NCBI GenBank assembly: GCA_020310875.1 | Contig: CM035416.1 | Location: 72,871,483-72,935,482, forward strand | Reading direction: 5' to 3' | Length of the DNA: 64,000 nt | From: Ceratopteris richardii | Lineage: Eukaryota; Streptophyta; Polypodiopsida; Polypodiales; Pteridaceae | Shown: positions 49,236 to 60,893 of the stretch, one piece after another | Layout: each line of letters opens with the position of its first letter | Position numbering within the stretch: the stretch's first letter is position 1 | Translations under genes and position numbers: made by a program | Notes under the pieces: model-generated | The model's input: the letters and a program-made list of their open reading frames with translations, nothing else | The model's database searches: none | Told to the model about the DNA's origin: nothing

Positions 49236-49807
49236 TGTTCTCTATCCTAACTTATTGTGTCTGCAAAGGATAACAATGATAGAAATAGCCTACAGGGTTC
49301 TTGGGTTGGACAGGGGTCTATAAACAGAGACCCTATAATGTTTTTCCCTCCCCTCAGTAAAACTATTACTGGTGTAATTACACAGACAGTCGGTAGCTTT
49401 CATATAGGAAGTTAATTATACAATATTGCATACATCATTCTTCTTCAATATCAGAGATGATCACCACCATAAACAGACAGATTAACCAGATTATAACTTA
49501 TTATCACGAACGACTAAGATAATCAACGGATTGCACATATAGAATGACACAATGGTGAAGGACAACACCGAACTAACCAAATTTTGGTCTCCACTCTGTG
49601 CGCTGAAGGTGAGTTCCACAGATACCTGTCGCTAGCTTCACGGCCTCTGGCCGACAACGTACCTGCGGACCTTCTCCTCCTTGCTACATGCTTTGATGTT
49701 TTCTTAATTAATTTGAACAGGTACAATGACACAGCTCTTTCCTTTTCAGCGAGTCTATCCGGTGTATTTTTTTTAGTAATTACAAAAAGGATCCGACGGC
49801 CCTAACA
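49236..49807 (-). repeat. 3' LTR of gypsy B
   Basis: It starts TGTTCTCTATCC and ends CCCTAACA. A direct repeat of 57282-57855. Confidence 0.88.
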
Positions 49808-52330
49808 CTGGCATGCCCAGAGGACCTGAACCCAATTCTTACAAAAATAGTAATGCTAATCTTCATCCATATCATCTTCAGAAGAAGGGAAAGCGGTGGC
49901 AGTAAATGATGTCCTGGCATCTGCAAATGTTTGTTGAAAATCTTTTTATTAATGGACTTGAGAAGGTGTTGTATTTCTGTAGGATTAAAAGTGACTGTAT
50001 TGCCATGGGTAGAAGTCAGTGTCTGAGACAAAATGGCATGACTTTGCATGTCTATGAGATGAAAGCCAAATTCTCCTTGTAAGTAAAAATCTTATCAGGA
50101 AATATGATTTTGACATTGTCATTCAGCATCAAGCTGCTCTTGCCCTTCAGTCCGATGTAGATTTGCCACTTCCAACTAAGTGCAAAGGGCTTCTTGCTAC
50201 ATCTGAGCACATTACTCTGCTTCCACCTATGTTATGCAAGCTTTGTCAAGACTCTGTTGCATCATTCCCACCTTCTGGTTGAGAGTTCGGAGCTGCTCTG
50301 CTTGTTGGGTCAGCTGAAGGAAAAAGTACTCATTGGTTTACCATAACGCAGATGTTGTCTACTGCAACAGGGTATGCACCTCAATTGTGCTTGTAAGTTG
50401 ATACTTTAATTCATTAATGGTAGCATCTTTAACCATGATTTCTTTTTGCGAATAAGTAATCTTTTGTAAATGGTGTTGATTAGCTTGTTCAAGATTAGTG
50501 GCTTGCTTCTTGTACACATCCACTTCGTGGTGAGCTTCTTCAAAAAAATGTTTTGAAGTACTATTGACGTGACTCAGTCCATAGAGTGTCGGTCAAGCAT
50601 TGTACTTCAAAGTTCTGCTGATAAGCGAGCTCTTGAACTTGATGGAGGTGGGACTACAGCCACTAGTTGTATGCCTGAAGATCAGAGCAGGTCTGGGTGA
50701 CATGGCCAAAATCCCATGCAACAAGGGATTGGATGTGAAGCAAGTACGTGCTTAGGCAGCTGAATTCATGCGATCCGGCCTGGTCATTAACACCGAATTG
50801 CTAGAATCATTCCTAAGGAGTGGGCAAGGGAGCTAATTCAGGCAAAAAATTATCATCCTCTGTGACCAATTTTACTAGGTTCTAGGGAGATGTCGGAGGA
50901 GAAGGAGTAGACCATCTGGAAGGAGAAGCACGTGGTGAATAGGAAGGAGAAGATGTGGTGGAACTGGGGTGAGGATAGGGTTCTTATTGAATAGGGGGTA
51001 GAGAGATGGGTGGAGGGGAGACTAGAAGGGAGGAATCCGAGGACACCGGTGGCATTGTCATTTCCACTTCGGGTGGAACAGGGGGCACATGTCCAAAATT
51101 ATCCACAAGGGGAGGAGAGGGTGAACGAGGTAGAGTGGGGTTGTGGGAGTCGACACAGGACGCGTTGGAGGGGGATGAAGTCACGATAATTTGTCAACGA
51201 TGGGACCGATGCAAAAAGACATTAATACTTTCGTCCTCCTCATCTTCATCTTTGGCGGAGGGAATGGGTTGTTGGGCGAAGGAGCGCAGCACCAACACTA
51301 CATGAGCACTAATGGGGAACTCTCCAGGAAACAAAATGGACAAGAGGAAAGGAAGGTGAGTTTTGGGTCGGTTACTAGCATCCAACTGGTGGATGATGGT
51401 TTGGCATTCACGGTGGATGCGGTTAAAGAGGAGTAACGACGAGTTAAGAGGTTGATGAATGATCGCATCGATGAGGGAATAGAACTAGCAAGAGATACCA
51501 TACGAGTGGTGTTGTAAATTAAGGGTGAGTACAAGGAAATGCAGGATCGAATGCTCATGTTTGGGCCTACAGCTGATAGCATACTCGTTAGAGCTATGCC
51601 GAGGGAACAACTTCTCAAGACCGTCGATGGAAAGAAAAAAATGTTGCCCAATATCCATGGTAGTGATATTAAGCTCCTGTCCATTCCAAAGAACGGTCCA
51701 AAGAGCAGTGTTAGTAAGTTCAACTGTGATGTTCTGAATAATGCTCTCCATAGTGGGATGAGTCGAAGCTGCATCCTACTGCAAGAGGCAAAACGTACCA
51801 AAATAGTGAGGTTGCAGGAAGGCTTGCATGTCATCCATCATGACGGTCCTCAAGGTTTCAAAGGATGCAAGAACTTCCATGGGAGACAATAGCAACTTAG
51901 TGCACGAACAATAGCACAAAGATACACTCACAAAATGTCAAACATCCATGTGCGAGAGAGGGGGTTTAAAACAAGTAGTGAGCATCGTAGTGTCATGTCG
52001 TGAAAGAGGAAATGGAATGATGAAGGCACATTGGAGGGAGGCGCATCAATGCCATGCAAACTCATGTAGATATGGGTGGCGAGATGATTATGGTAGACAT
52101 GAAAGGCGAACGGAAAGGATGCAACTTGGAACCATTGACCAGATTCAAAATCTGTGTTTCAGTCAATGTATGTAACCGAAAAGTTGATGGACCTAGTTTT
52201 GCCAAAATCTAGTATGGACCAGACCACCAAAGCTTAAACTTTCCTGCAGCTCTGTCGGATTTAGAATTATAGAATAAAACCAACTGCGTGACTTCGAAAA
52301 TAGGAGTGCACAAAAAATGATCATGAGTCT
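49808..52330 (-). pseudogene. Gypsy B third ORF (relic downstream of integrase)
   Basis: In element order after integrase there is a globular-looking segment (51485-51751: ESIIQNITVELTNTALWTVL, NITTMDIGQHFFLSIDGLEK), then a Pro/Ser-rich segment (50984-51184: PTLPRSPSPPLVDNFGHVPP), then sequence at 50100-50650 with coiled-coil-like remains, reaching the 3' LTR. Frames are broken. The order (globular, Pro-rich, coiled coil) parallels ORF3 of gypsy A, though no residue-level similarity is obvious. The second copy at 58353-58935 keeps the Pro-rich and coiled-coil parts. Confidence 0.6.
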
Positions 52331-52334
52331 TGGC

Positions 52335-53399
52335 CTATCGAATCTGAACTTCTTGCATCAACAAAAAACTTGCATCATCTAACGAATGCAAGGCATCAAG
52401 ACGTGCAGATAACAAATGAGTCGACAATAACTTCTTGTCAATAGCCACATGCAAACTGGGTACAACCAATTCCATGGGAGCTATAGCTTCTAGACCATAA
52501 GATAATTTGAATGGTGTGCATCCCGTAGAGACTTTGAATGTCATTTGGTAGGCCCAAAGGACGGACGGGGGAAGTTGATCCCAATGCTCAGGGCATTTAG
52601 TAATCAGCTTCTTGAGCATAGTAAGTAAGGTCTTATTCGTACTTTTAGCTAGTCCATTGTCCCTTGGGTAATAAGGTGTACAAAATTTATGGATAATATT
52701 AAAATTTTGAGTTAAGGCCTATATAAGAGCATTCGCAAAGTGGGTGCACAATCTGAGACAATTTCCAAAGGCAACCCAAATCGGGGAAAAACATCTGGAG
52801 TCAAACATTTAGCCATCACCTGAGCAATGGTAGAGCGGATGGCCCAACCTTTAGCCCAATGCATAATCCGTACAGATGAGGATATATCTATTATTAGTCA
52901 AAATATCTGGCCAAGTGATGGGTCCAATAAAAACTAACCCCCATTTTTGGAAGGGTTCCAAAGGGAGAATTAATTGAAGAGGAAAATGGTGATGTTGCAA
53001 AGGTTGTCCAGTATGCTAATAGGTATCACATTGCTTTATATAAGCATAAACATCATGCAGCATTGTAGGCCACCATAGGACACTTTGTAGAATTTTACGA
53101 TAGGTCAAGTCGACAGCAAAATGTCCACTAGACAGAAGAGAATGAGCCATTGCAACCATAGAAGGGACCTCATGAATGGGGATACATCTGAGCAAGACTC
53201 TAGAAGGATTTGCATAATATACTTGATTGACAATAATACAAAACCGATGACTATAGATGGCCAATTTACGATGGGTCGTGTTAGACACTAAAACTGGTGG
53301 ATACCCAATAGTGAGAAAAATCATTAGAGTATCATAATAAGAGTCGACAATTGGTAATGTAGCCACTGGTGCACTTGGTGTTGTAGTGGAGTAGATCAC
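52335..53399 (-). pseudogene. Gypsy B integrase relic
   Basis: The frame 53016-53549 runs from RNase H end (GLADAIVGFLSRLDSGEPPSGVDDS) into one zinc module (HSLLSSGHFAVD...LWWPTMLHDVYAYIKQCDTY, where the final Cys is Tyr). The frame 52335-52619 is the core end (CPEHWDQLPPSVLWAYQMTFK, SYGLEAIAPMELVVP). Only one zinc module is present, unlike gypsy A. Confidence 0.82.
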
Positions 53400-54760
53400 T
53401 AGATAAGAGTCATCCACCCCACTTGGAGGTTCACCGGAATCAAGTCTAGATAGAAAGCCTACAATGGCATCTGCCAAACCCGGTTGGTGTGCAACATCAT
53501 AGTCAAATTTCTGCAACAGGAGTACCCAGCAAGCTAGTTGTCCACCCAAATGTTATTGCTTGACTAGGTAGACCAGAGCAGCATGATCGTCATGAAAAGT
53601 AAACTTACGGCCTAGTAAATAGTGCCGAAATTTTTTAATGGAGTATATTAACCCCAACCATTCCCACTCAGTTACAGAGTAGTTACCTTCTACTGAAGCA
53701 AGACAATGTCTAGAATAATAAATAGGTATGTACCATTTGTCCTATTGTTGCATTAATACACTTCCAATGGCTTCAAATGCATCAACAAAAACATGGAATG
53801 ACAATTGCTAGTTGGGGGCCTGCAGGATTGGAGCTTGCGTGAGGAGAGTTTTGAGGCATTCAAAGCTCAACTGGCATTCATCAGTCTAGCAAAATTGGCG
53901 AGGAGACATCATGGTCAATCGGGTGAGTGATGAGCCAGCCGCTAGAGATGGCGACCATTCCAACGGATCTGGCCTAGGAAATGCATGACTTCTTTAGGTG
54001 ATTTTGGTGGAGGTGCATCTAAGATAAATTGGACTTTACCCGGGTCTACTTGAATGCCTTGCTTAGAAATAATGTGGCCCAACAGTTTACCAAAGGTGAC
54101 CAAAAAAATAGACTTGTTAGGGTTCAAACAGAGACCGTATTCTCTACATTTTAAAAATCAGCATTGGAGATGTTGTAAATGTGCAGAATTGTCACTAGAC
54201 ATAGAGAAATCATCTAGGTACACTCTCTTAAAACTCATTTTGTAAGGTGAGAATATCTCTTGCATACAGTGCTAAAAAGTGTTGGGTGCATTTCGCAAGC
54301 CAAACCACATGCAAGTACAGGCATACACTCCCGAATTAGTAATAAAAGTAGTATTAGGAGTATCTGCTTCAGCCATTCTAACCTAGTTGTACCCACTATA
54401 TCCATCTAAAAATGAGTACATCTTGAGGCAAGCTACATCGTCCAACATACTATCCAAGAAAGGCAATGGGAAGCGATCAGGCACCGTAACAACATTCAAT
54501 TTTTTATAGTCAACACATATTCGTAACTATTTGTTCTTTTTAAGGATGATCACTATAGGCAAAATCCATTCAGCGTGCTCCACTGGGACAACAAAGCCAA
54601 CTTTCAATAGTCTATCTAATTCCTCTTTCATCTCTTGAGCATAATAAGGATTCATACGGTAACTCTGTTGTCTGACTGGTCTGGCATCCGCTTTTAAAAC
54701 AACATGGAGCTTGTAATGTGAGGATCTAGACCCTTCATGTTCAGATAGTCCCGCGCGAAG
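53400..54760 (-). pseudogene. Gypsy B reverse transcriptase and RNase H relic
   Basis: Minus-strand frames contain YYAQEMKEELDRLLKVGFVVP, LRICVDYKKLN, MYSFLDGYSGYN, RVYLDDF (the YxDD box as YLDD), LNPNKSIFLVTFGKLLGHIIS and RNase H (FRHYLLGRKFTFHDDHAAL). Stops occur at several places, for example after NKK and in the palm. Order and spacing match a normal gypsy pol. Confidence 0.85.
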
Positions 54761-54839
54761 ACATTTATGAATTGTTTTAGTAAATTGAGCAAATCTTCCT
54801 AAAAAGCAGGAGTCAGGCCAGCTTTGATTTTAACCGGAC

Positions 54840-55436
54840 ATGGATTTGCATCGTCACCCACGTGGTAAGTTACTAGCTAGTCTTTCGGCACATAAAATTG
54901 TCGAGAGTTAGAGATATCATCCATGGATTGGAATAAATGTTTAATGTCCTTGGGTTCTACAAGTTTCTTAGTCTCACCAACAGCATCATCCACTAGTATT
55001 TGGACCGTACAAGCCATTGGAGACCATTGGTCTAGCACCTGTTGGAGATCCATCGTTCCTAGAGAAAGCAAATCCTGATTTGCAATCAGAAAGGCTCCCT
55101 CCTCATCATCAAAAAAATCATCTAACATATGGGCTCCGCTACATATGTTCGTGCATGAATCTCACAGGGTTTCATGTCGTCCAAAGGAACCACATATTTA
55201 CGGTGGTTCTATTAAAAGATGAGTTCTTGTGAAGACCAATCTTGCAAAACTCTATCTTGCTTAAGCCATGGTCTACCAAATAGTAAATTATAATCCAAGC
55301 TGGACTCCAATAAGTCCATAATAGCAAAAATCATTTTGAATACCACACCCTGTAATGTAATAGGGATATTATGTTTTAATCCTGGCTCAAACACTTGGGC
55401 AACTGGGTGGACAATTTTATCGGATCGGGTCCGCAT
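54840..55436 (-). pseudogene. Gypsy B protease region relic
   Basis: The frame 55212-55436 reads GVVFKMIFAIMDLLESSLDYNLLFGRPWLKQDRVLQDW. LFGRPWL corresponds to the C-terminal protease ILGRPW-type motif. The D-S-G site is not readable. The frame 54877-55128 is acidic linker sequence preceding RT. Confidence 0.65.
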
Positions 55437-57262
55437 TGCTGCAATCTACGTATCTGTTGTCGTGATGTAAACCATATTTGCCATTGGACTCTACCTATCT
55501 TTTTCCTTTTTGTCATATTTGTGGGCTTGTTTACAATAATGATGTATGTGGCCTACTTCCCCATAGAAATGGCATCAAGGGGAAGCTAAAGCCATATTGT
55601 TGCTTGTTTGCCTCTGGTTCCATCGAGTTTGCCCAAAATTTCCTGTCTGAGGCCCCCTATAATTGTTATAAGTTGGATAGGTCGTATTTCTCAAATGGGA
55701 GGGCACATAGCTTGTGGTTGATTGTCCCTGCTCTTGAAGAACCGCATTAACATCCAGTCTCTTTTGTTCTTTGCATGTAGGGTCAATTATCTATTTGAAT
55801 GGCTGGCAGTATCGCAAATAGCACAATAGACTTGATTGAGGGTGTAGTTCCTTGCTACATGTCTAGGGTTTTTACATTTTGTGCAGTAACCTATTTAAGT
55901 GGATCATCATTTTTACTTTTTCTAGAAATTAGCCACTCAAGATCTTCAACATTATGCTCCAACTACATTGCCATAGCTATGACAACATCTAAGGTCATTC
56001 CTCCAATGCAATGAATAATCATAACCTATTTTAGCTAAGGATTTAGTCCGTTGATAAACCACTGTGTAATCGCATCATCCGAGAGATTTGTGTGGGCTAG
56101 AGGCAGTTGTCATAAATGTGTGGGAAACAATGTAGCATATTCTTGTACGCTCTGATGCATTTTTTGCCAGTTATTCTGTAGATATTCAAATATCTCTGTC
56201 GCATTTTTCTTTAGTCTGAATCATTGTAAGAAGGAGTTCTTGACATCATCATACTACCTAAAATGGTTTGTCATATTCAGTCAACCAGCATGCTGCTTCA
56301 TTCACTAAGGTTGATTGAAACACTATGGCCTTGTATGTTTGGTCCTCCAAATTGTCTAATACTGCATAATTAATTTCGAATGTACACACATGCGTGTCTA
56401 GGTCATCACTATGGAAGCCACCGAATTTCACATAGGTGACTCCCGTAGTGGATTGTCTTCACGGACCACCCTATTGTTGTTGCTACTGCTACTGATTCCG
56501 GTTATCTGCCATGACTTCTGGATTGGAGCCCGCTAGTTGTTCAAATTCACAAGGGTATAATGATTCTTCAGGTTGATCTGCTCCACGGTTATCTATTGAT
56601 TCCTCTAGCTACTCTGGTTCACTATTACTTATAGATTCTACTGGTTTGTGATTAAAAAACAAGCTATATGGGAATTTAAGCCTTAATATATGTGTTGAAT
56701 CCCACTCTTTTGATAGGTAATCGAAGATGGAGACTTTCCTATTACTCCACGAGTTTAACAGTTTTTCTTGAACAAATTGCTCAATAGGAGTACGTGGTTC
56801 AGGGGTATGGTTAGTGGTTTTCTCAATAGTTCCAATAGGTTTGTTGGTATCTTCACTAACTTGTTCACTGGATTCTATTGGTACCGGAGCATCACCGAAT
56901 TCATCACCATCACCGAACATCGAACCGTGGCTAGAAGGCATTGGACTATCACCAAGTTTGGTACCGATTCTGATCACCGAACTATCATTGAATTATATCG
57001 GACTCAGTTTCGATATGCTTTGCAACCCAGAACGAAAGAATTTTTGTGGTGTTACTCCACTGGTTTGTGATGCACATTCCCCTTCAGATGAATTCCCTTT
57101 GATATTACTACATGGCGGTGTCCCTAATGTATTGTTTACTCTCCAGGTATGTCTATCATTCCGGTATTTGGGATAGGTTTTGCTTGAACATGTTACACGC
57201 ATGTAGAACAAGGTCTTCACTCAAAATTATATCCTAAGCTTCTATCAAGAACTATATTCCAA
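55437..57262 (-). pseudogene. Gypsy B gag relic
   Basis: A nucleocapsid-like FYGEVGHIHHYC lies near 55525-55565, with the second Cys of the CCHC box replaced by Tyr. Upstream (56609-56977) is a charged N-terminal part (TPEPRTPIEQFVQEKLLNSW). The capsid region between is full of stops. It is followed on the high side by the PBS and 5' LTR. Confidence 0.6.
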
Positions 57263-57280
57263 GCCCCATGGCCGGCGCCA
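57263..57280 (-). other. Primer-binding site of gypsy B
   Basis: The minus strand reads TGGCGCCGGCCATGGGGC, one base inside the 5' LTR. Its first eight bases equal those of the gypsy A PBS and it diverges after that, so the primer tRNA is uncertain. Confidence 0.6.
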
Positions 57281-57281
57281 G

Positions 57282-57855
57282 TGTTAAATCTCTATCCTAA
57301 CTTAGTGTATCCGGCAAGGGTAACAATGACAAAAATAGCCTATAGGGTTCTTGGGTTGGACAGGGTCTGTAAACAGAGGCCCTATAATGTTTTTCCCTTC
57401 CCTTAGTAAAATTATTACTAGTGTAATTACATAGATAGTCGGCAGCTTTCATATAGTAAGTTAATTATACAATAATGCATACGTCATTCTTCTTCGATAC
57501 TGGATATGATCACCACCACAAACAGACAGATTAACTAGATCATAACTGATTATCACCAATTACTAAGATATTCAACAGATTGTACATACAGATTGACACA
57601 ATAGTGAAGGATGACACCAAATTAACCAAATTTCGGTCTCCACTCTACACGCTGAAGGTGAGTTCCACAGATACCTGTCGTTGGCTTCACGGCCTCTAGC
57701 CAACAGCGTACCTACGGATCCTCTCCTCCTCGCTACATGCTTCAATGTCTTCTTAATTTTTTTGGACATGTACAATGATACAGCTCTTTCCTTTTCGATG
57801 AGTTTGTTCGATGTATTTTTTTAGTAATTACAAAAAGGATCTAACGGCCGTAACA
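57282..57855 (-). repeat. 5' LTR of gypsy B
   Basis: It starts TGTTAAATCTCTATCC and ends CCGTAACA, followed by AACATGTCGAG of the copia relic. Confidence 0.88.
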
Positions 57856-58015
57856 AACATGTCGAGTGATCAAAAGCATGATGTCATCTTCAATGAAATG
57901 AATATGCATAAACAAACCATTAGAGAGGTTGAAGTGAGAAGATTCGTGTTTGAGGATTGTCAAAATTTCTTTTCTCTAGTCAACAGAGGGTTCTGGGGTG
58001 GAAAATTTTAGATTA
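57856..58015 (+). pseudogene. Copia B relic, second part (after gypsy B)
   Basis: The frame continues with a segment including DVIFNEMNMHKQTIREVEVRRFVFED, the region between integrase and RT in this copia family. It joins the part ending at 49235. No RT follows. Confidence 0.75.
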
Positions 58016-58154
58016 CTCTAAATTCCTGTGTTTTCATCTTCTCATTCTATCTGTAAGATAGCCAAATTTAGGAGATTTACTGGTTAAACTTATAGTTTTC
58101 TAATTATTGAATTTTACACTCAAATTCATCTCGATTACACAGTTTCAGGCATTG

Positions 58155-58370
58155 ATATACCAAATTATTTCTATAGCATTCACTCAAAGGTCACCAAATC
58201 AGCAACTCTATGTTGTGCCATACTTAATTATAGACCTTAGATTACGTTAATTAGTTTTTGTACCCACTCAATATACCAAATGATTTCTACAAAACTCACT
58301 CAATGGTCACCAAATCAGCAACTTTGTGTTTTGCCATACTTAATTACAGACCTTAGATTATGCTAATTAC
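58155..58370. repeat. Tandem duplication, period 116 bp, about two copies
   Basis: Units start at ATATACCAAAT (58155 and 58271) and share GGTCACCAAATCAGCAACT and GCCATACTTAATTA, with about ten differences between copies. Non-coding. It abuts the truncated gypsy B-type copy. Confidence 0.85.
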
Positions 58371-58935
58371 TTGCACTTGGGTCTGTAAATTTTGCAGAGT
58401 AGCTTGATGTTGGGTGGTTGCTTGAGTGTGTTGGTTGACTTCGGTGGATAAGCTAGCATTTGTTTCTTGCAGCACCTCTATAGTTTGATGCAGCAACTCC
58501 TTTGCTTGAACGATCTGCTTAAACTTAAAATTGGCTTTGTGTAATGCCACCTTCTAAACCATGGTCTCTTGTTCGAACTCCTAGATTCATTGGAGGTTAG
58601 CCGCTTTCTTGGTGGGCGTCCCTATGATTCCAGGTGATTTATACACCAAGTAGTTGCTTAATCGAGCAAATTCATGTAATCCACATTCATTGTTGACACC
58701 AACGGTCCAAAACTCTTCATGGGGGGGTCGGTAGTGGCGAGAGGTTGGGAATTTCTTGATAATCAGGTGTAGTCAAGGGATGATCCGGAGGGGGAGCATG
58801 CGACCACCTAGGACTTAATGGAGTGCCCAAAGGTGAGTAATTAGGGAATGAGGGAGTGGAAGCCACCAGGGTAGGGCAGTTCCCTCCATCATTGAGCTCG
58901 CAAATGCAGGGATACAAAAGCACGAAAGAGTGCAA
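58353..58935 (-). pseudogene. Third-ORF remnant: Pro-rich linker and coiled coil
   Basis: The frame 58717-58935 is Pro-rich (LGTPLSPRWSHAPPPDHPLT). The frame 58353-58550 is a heptad-like helix (FKQIVQAKELLHQTIEVLQE, STEVNQHTQATTQHQATLQN). The Pro-rich part precedes the coiled coil in element order, as in gypsy A ORF3. Confidence 0.65.
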
Positions 58936-59392
58936 GAATGCAAAAAAAAAAGTAAAAGACAGAAACCATCACAGTGATATATAAACACAAACAAGGCACA
59001 AGGGCATCATTGCAGAGAGGACAAGCAAAAATGATGAATGTGATGCAAGGAATGGTGTAATAATCAGGATGCAAAATCATGCAATCATGGGTGGTGAAAA
59101 AATGATCGTACATGTGGAAGGGGACTAAAAAGGGTAGATCTTTGACCCATTGACTCGATTTTTAATGGGTTCTTTGGCAAACATCTGCAATCGAGAAGTT
59201 TCCAGATAGTTGGGCCGAAATGCAATAAGGAACAAACCATCGAACTTTAGATTTGACAACAATCAGATCTAGTTTCGAATTATAAAAAAGTACCAACTAC
59301 CCTTCTTGAAAAATAGGGGTTTTGAGAAACCGGTCACGTGTGTGAGCCTGCTAAATCTACAATTCTTGCATCAGAAGGAAACTTTTGAAGTG

Positions 59393-60211
59393 CTAATCAT
59401 CTAAGGAGCGAAGTTCATCTAAGCATGAATATAGGGGCTCATCTGGGAGCATCTTTTGATCCATGGCCACCCTCAAATCAGGAATGAAAATCTCCATGGG
59501 GGAAATGGCCTCCAACCCATAAGCCAATTTGAAAGGCATACAACTAGTGGCAACTTTAAAAGTAGTCCGATAAGCCCATAGAACAGTGGGTAATAATTGG
59601 TCCCATCCTTCTGGACAATTTGCGATTAATTTTTTCAACATAGTCAACAATGTTTTATTGGTGCTCTCAGCTAGTCCATTTGCTCGAGGATAATAGGGTG
59701 TGTTGAATTTATGTATTATTTTAAATGACTGCATAAGAGCATGAATAATATCATTAGTAAAATGCATTCCTCAATCAAAAAAAATCTCCAAGGGGAGATC
59801 AAATTGTGAAAACATCTCCAATCAAATGCTTTGGAATGATGGAAGCCATGGCCAATTTAATAGCCTATGCTTCTACCCAACGAGTAGCATAATCTATACA
59901 AGTGAGAATATAGCAATTATTCATGAAGATGATAGGTGAGGTGGTGGATCCAATGAAATCCAATCCCCACTTTTGGAAAGATTCTAGAGGGAGAACAAGT
60001 TGAAGGGTAAAATGATGTCGAAGTAGTGGTTGGTTGGTTCTCTGGCAAGGATCACAAGTTCGAACATATTGATGAGCATCCCACTGCATCGTAGGCCACA
60101 AGAGTCCACTCTACAAAAGTTTCTTATAAGTTGATTCAATCCAAAAGTGACCACCACTTGGATTTGTATGGGAGAGGGCCACGATAGAAGGGACCTTATG
60201 AATGGGGACAC
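59393..60211 (-). pseudogene. Gypsy B-type integrase
   Basis: Zinc-site end and core start: MWPTMQWDAHQYVRTCDPCQ (C-X2-C intact) and FQKWGLDFIGSTT (first catalytic Asp), with CIDYATRWVEA. The core end reads YYPRANGLAESTNKTLLTML (catalytic Glu). The segment with the second Asp (59768-59864) is frameshifted. The two halves are in different frames. Confidence 0.84.
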
Positions 60212-60551
60212 ATCAGAGCCATGCTTCCAAAGGATGAGAATATTACAATTGTCCTATAATCATGCAAAAGTGTCAGCTATACAAGGCTAACTTCTGTCAT
60301 GCAGCAATCAGAAGCGACTCGGGGGCACCTAGTGGTCAAGAAGGTCAATAATGTAACATAATAAGAATCTGCTAAATCCCAAGTGATGAGGGAGATGCTA
60401 GGTTGTGTTCAGTAGATCGCAAGTAAGGAATCATCCACACCAATCAGAGCTACACACATAATTCATAGTGTTGCCTCACCTTGGGATGATGATACATTAA
60501 AAGATCATCTTGATATGAATAATGACATCATGATGGACCCTCCTATTTTTT

Positions 60552-60893
60552 ATGATTATAAAAATTGTCGAAGTCACAAATGCAGTTAGTGATGATGCTA
60601 TGATCTTGATTGAGAGTTATGCTAAAGAATTTTTATCATTTCATGGCTATGTTGCATCGTTGTATCAATGCAACCGAACATTATTTTGTTATGATGATTG
60701 CCTAACTTATGGATGGAAGGAGCCCTATAAGTGTAAGTTTGGTGTTCCTACCAAGCCTTGTGATGAGATTGTGGCTTTGGGGAGTGCCTCTTTTGATGCA
60801 ATGTATTATGGTTGGGATTTTGCATTAGGAAAGTTTATCTTTTATGTTATGATGAATGTGATTGCTAACTCTTACTCCTTATTTGCCTGTTAG
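60552..60893 (+). CDS. Unrecognised 113-residue open frame
   Basis: It has several Cys (CNRTLFCYDDCLTYGWKEPYKC, then PTKPC) and an aromatic-rich end (SFDAMYYGWDFALGKFIFYV). The Cys spacing might suggest a small disulphide or metal-binding domain, but the start (MIIKIVEV) has no signal peptide. No family recognised. It may be part of a decayed element or chance. Confidence 0.25.
   Translation: MIIKIVEVTNAVSDDAMILIESYAKEFLSFHGYVASLYQCNRTLFCYDDCLTYGWKEPYKCKFGVPTKPCDEIVALGSASFDAMYYGWDFALGKFIFYVMMNVIANSYSLFAC

Larger units (their letters stand above)
49236..57855 (-). mobile_element. Gypsy B: decayed Ty3/gypsy element inserted in the plus-strand copia B relic
   Basis: About 8.6 kb on the minus strand with 572- and 574-bp LTRs at around 90% identity by eye, a PBS beginning TGGCGCCG next to the 5' LTR, and gag, protease, RT, RNase H and integrase remnants. 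A further region downstream of integrase encoded a Pro-rich and coiled-coil protein. The flanking copia sequence resumes precisely (AAAACA before, AACATGTCGAG after), consistent with a 4-5-bp target duplication. Confidence 0.88.
58353..60490 (-). mobile_element. Gypsy B-type element, truncated at both ends
   Basis: It runs, in element order, from the RNase H-integrase linker (GVDDSLLAIYWT, near 60440) through the integrase zinc region and core to the third-ORF region (58353-58935), without LTRs, RT or gag. The same family as gypsy B but a separate insertion or a displaced fragment. Confidence 0.8.

Noticed and set aside
49236..57855. Reading the 49.2-kb and 57.3-kb repeats as two solo LTRs
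   Set aside because: They flank a collinear gypsy interior with a PBS next to one of them, and copia sequence resumes outside them, so they are the pair of one element.
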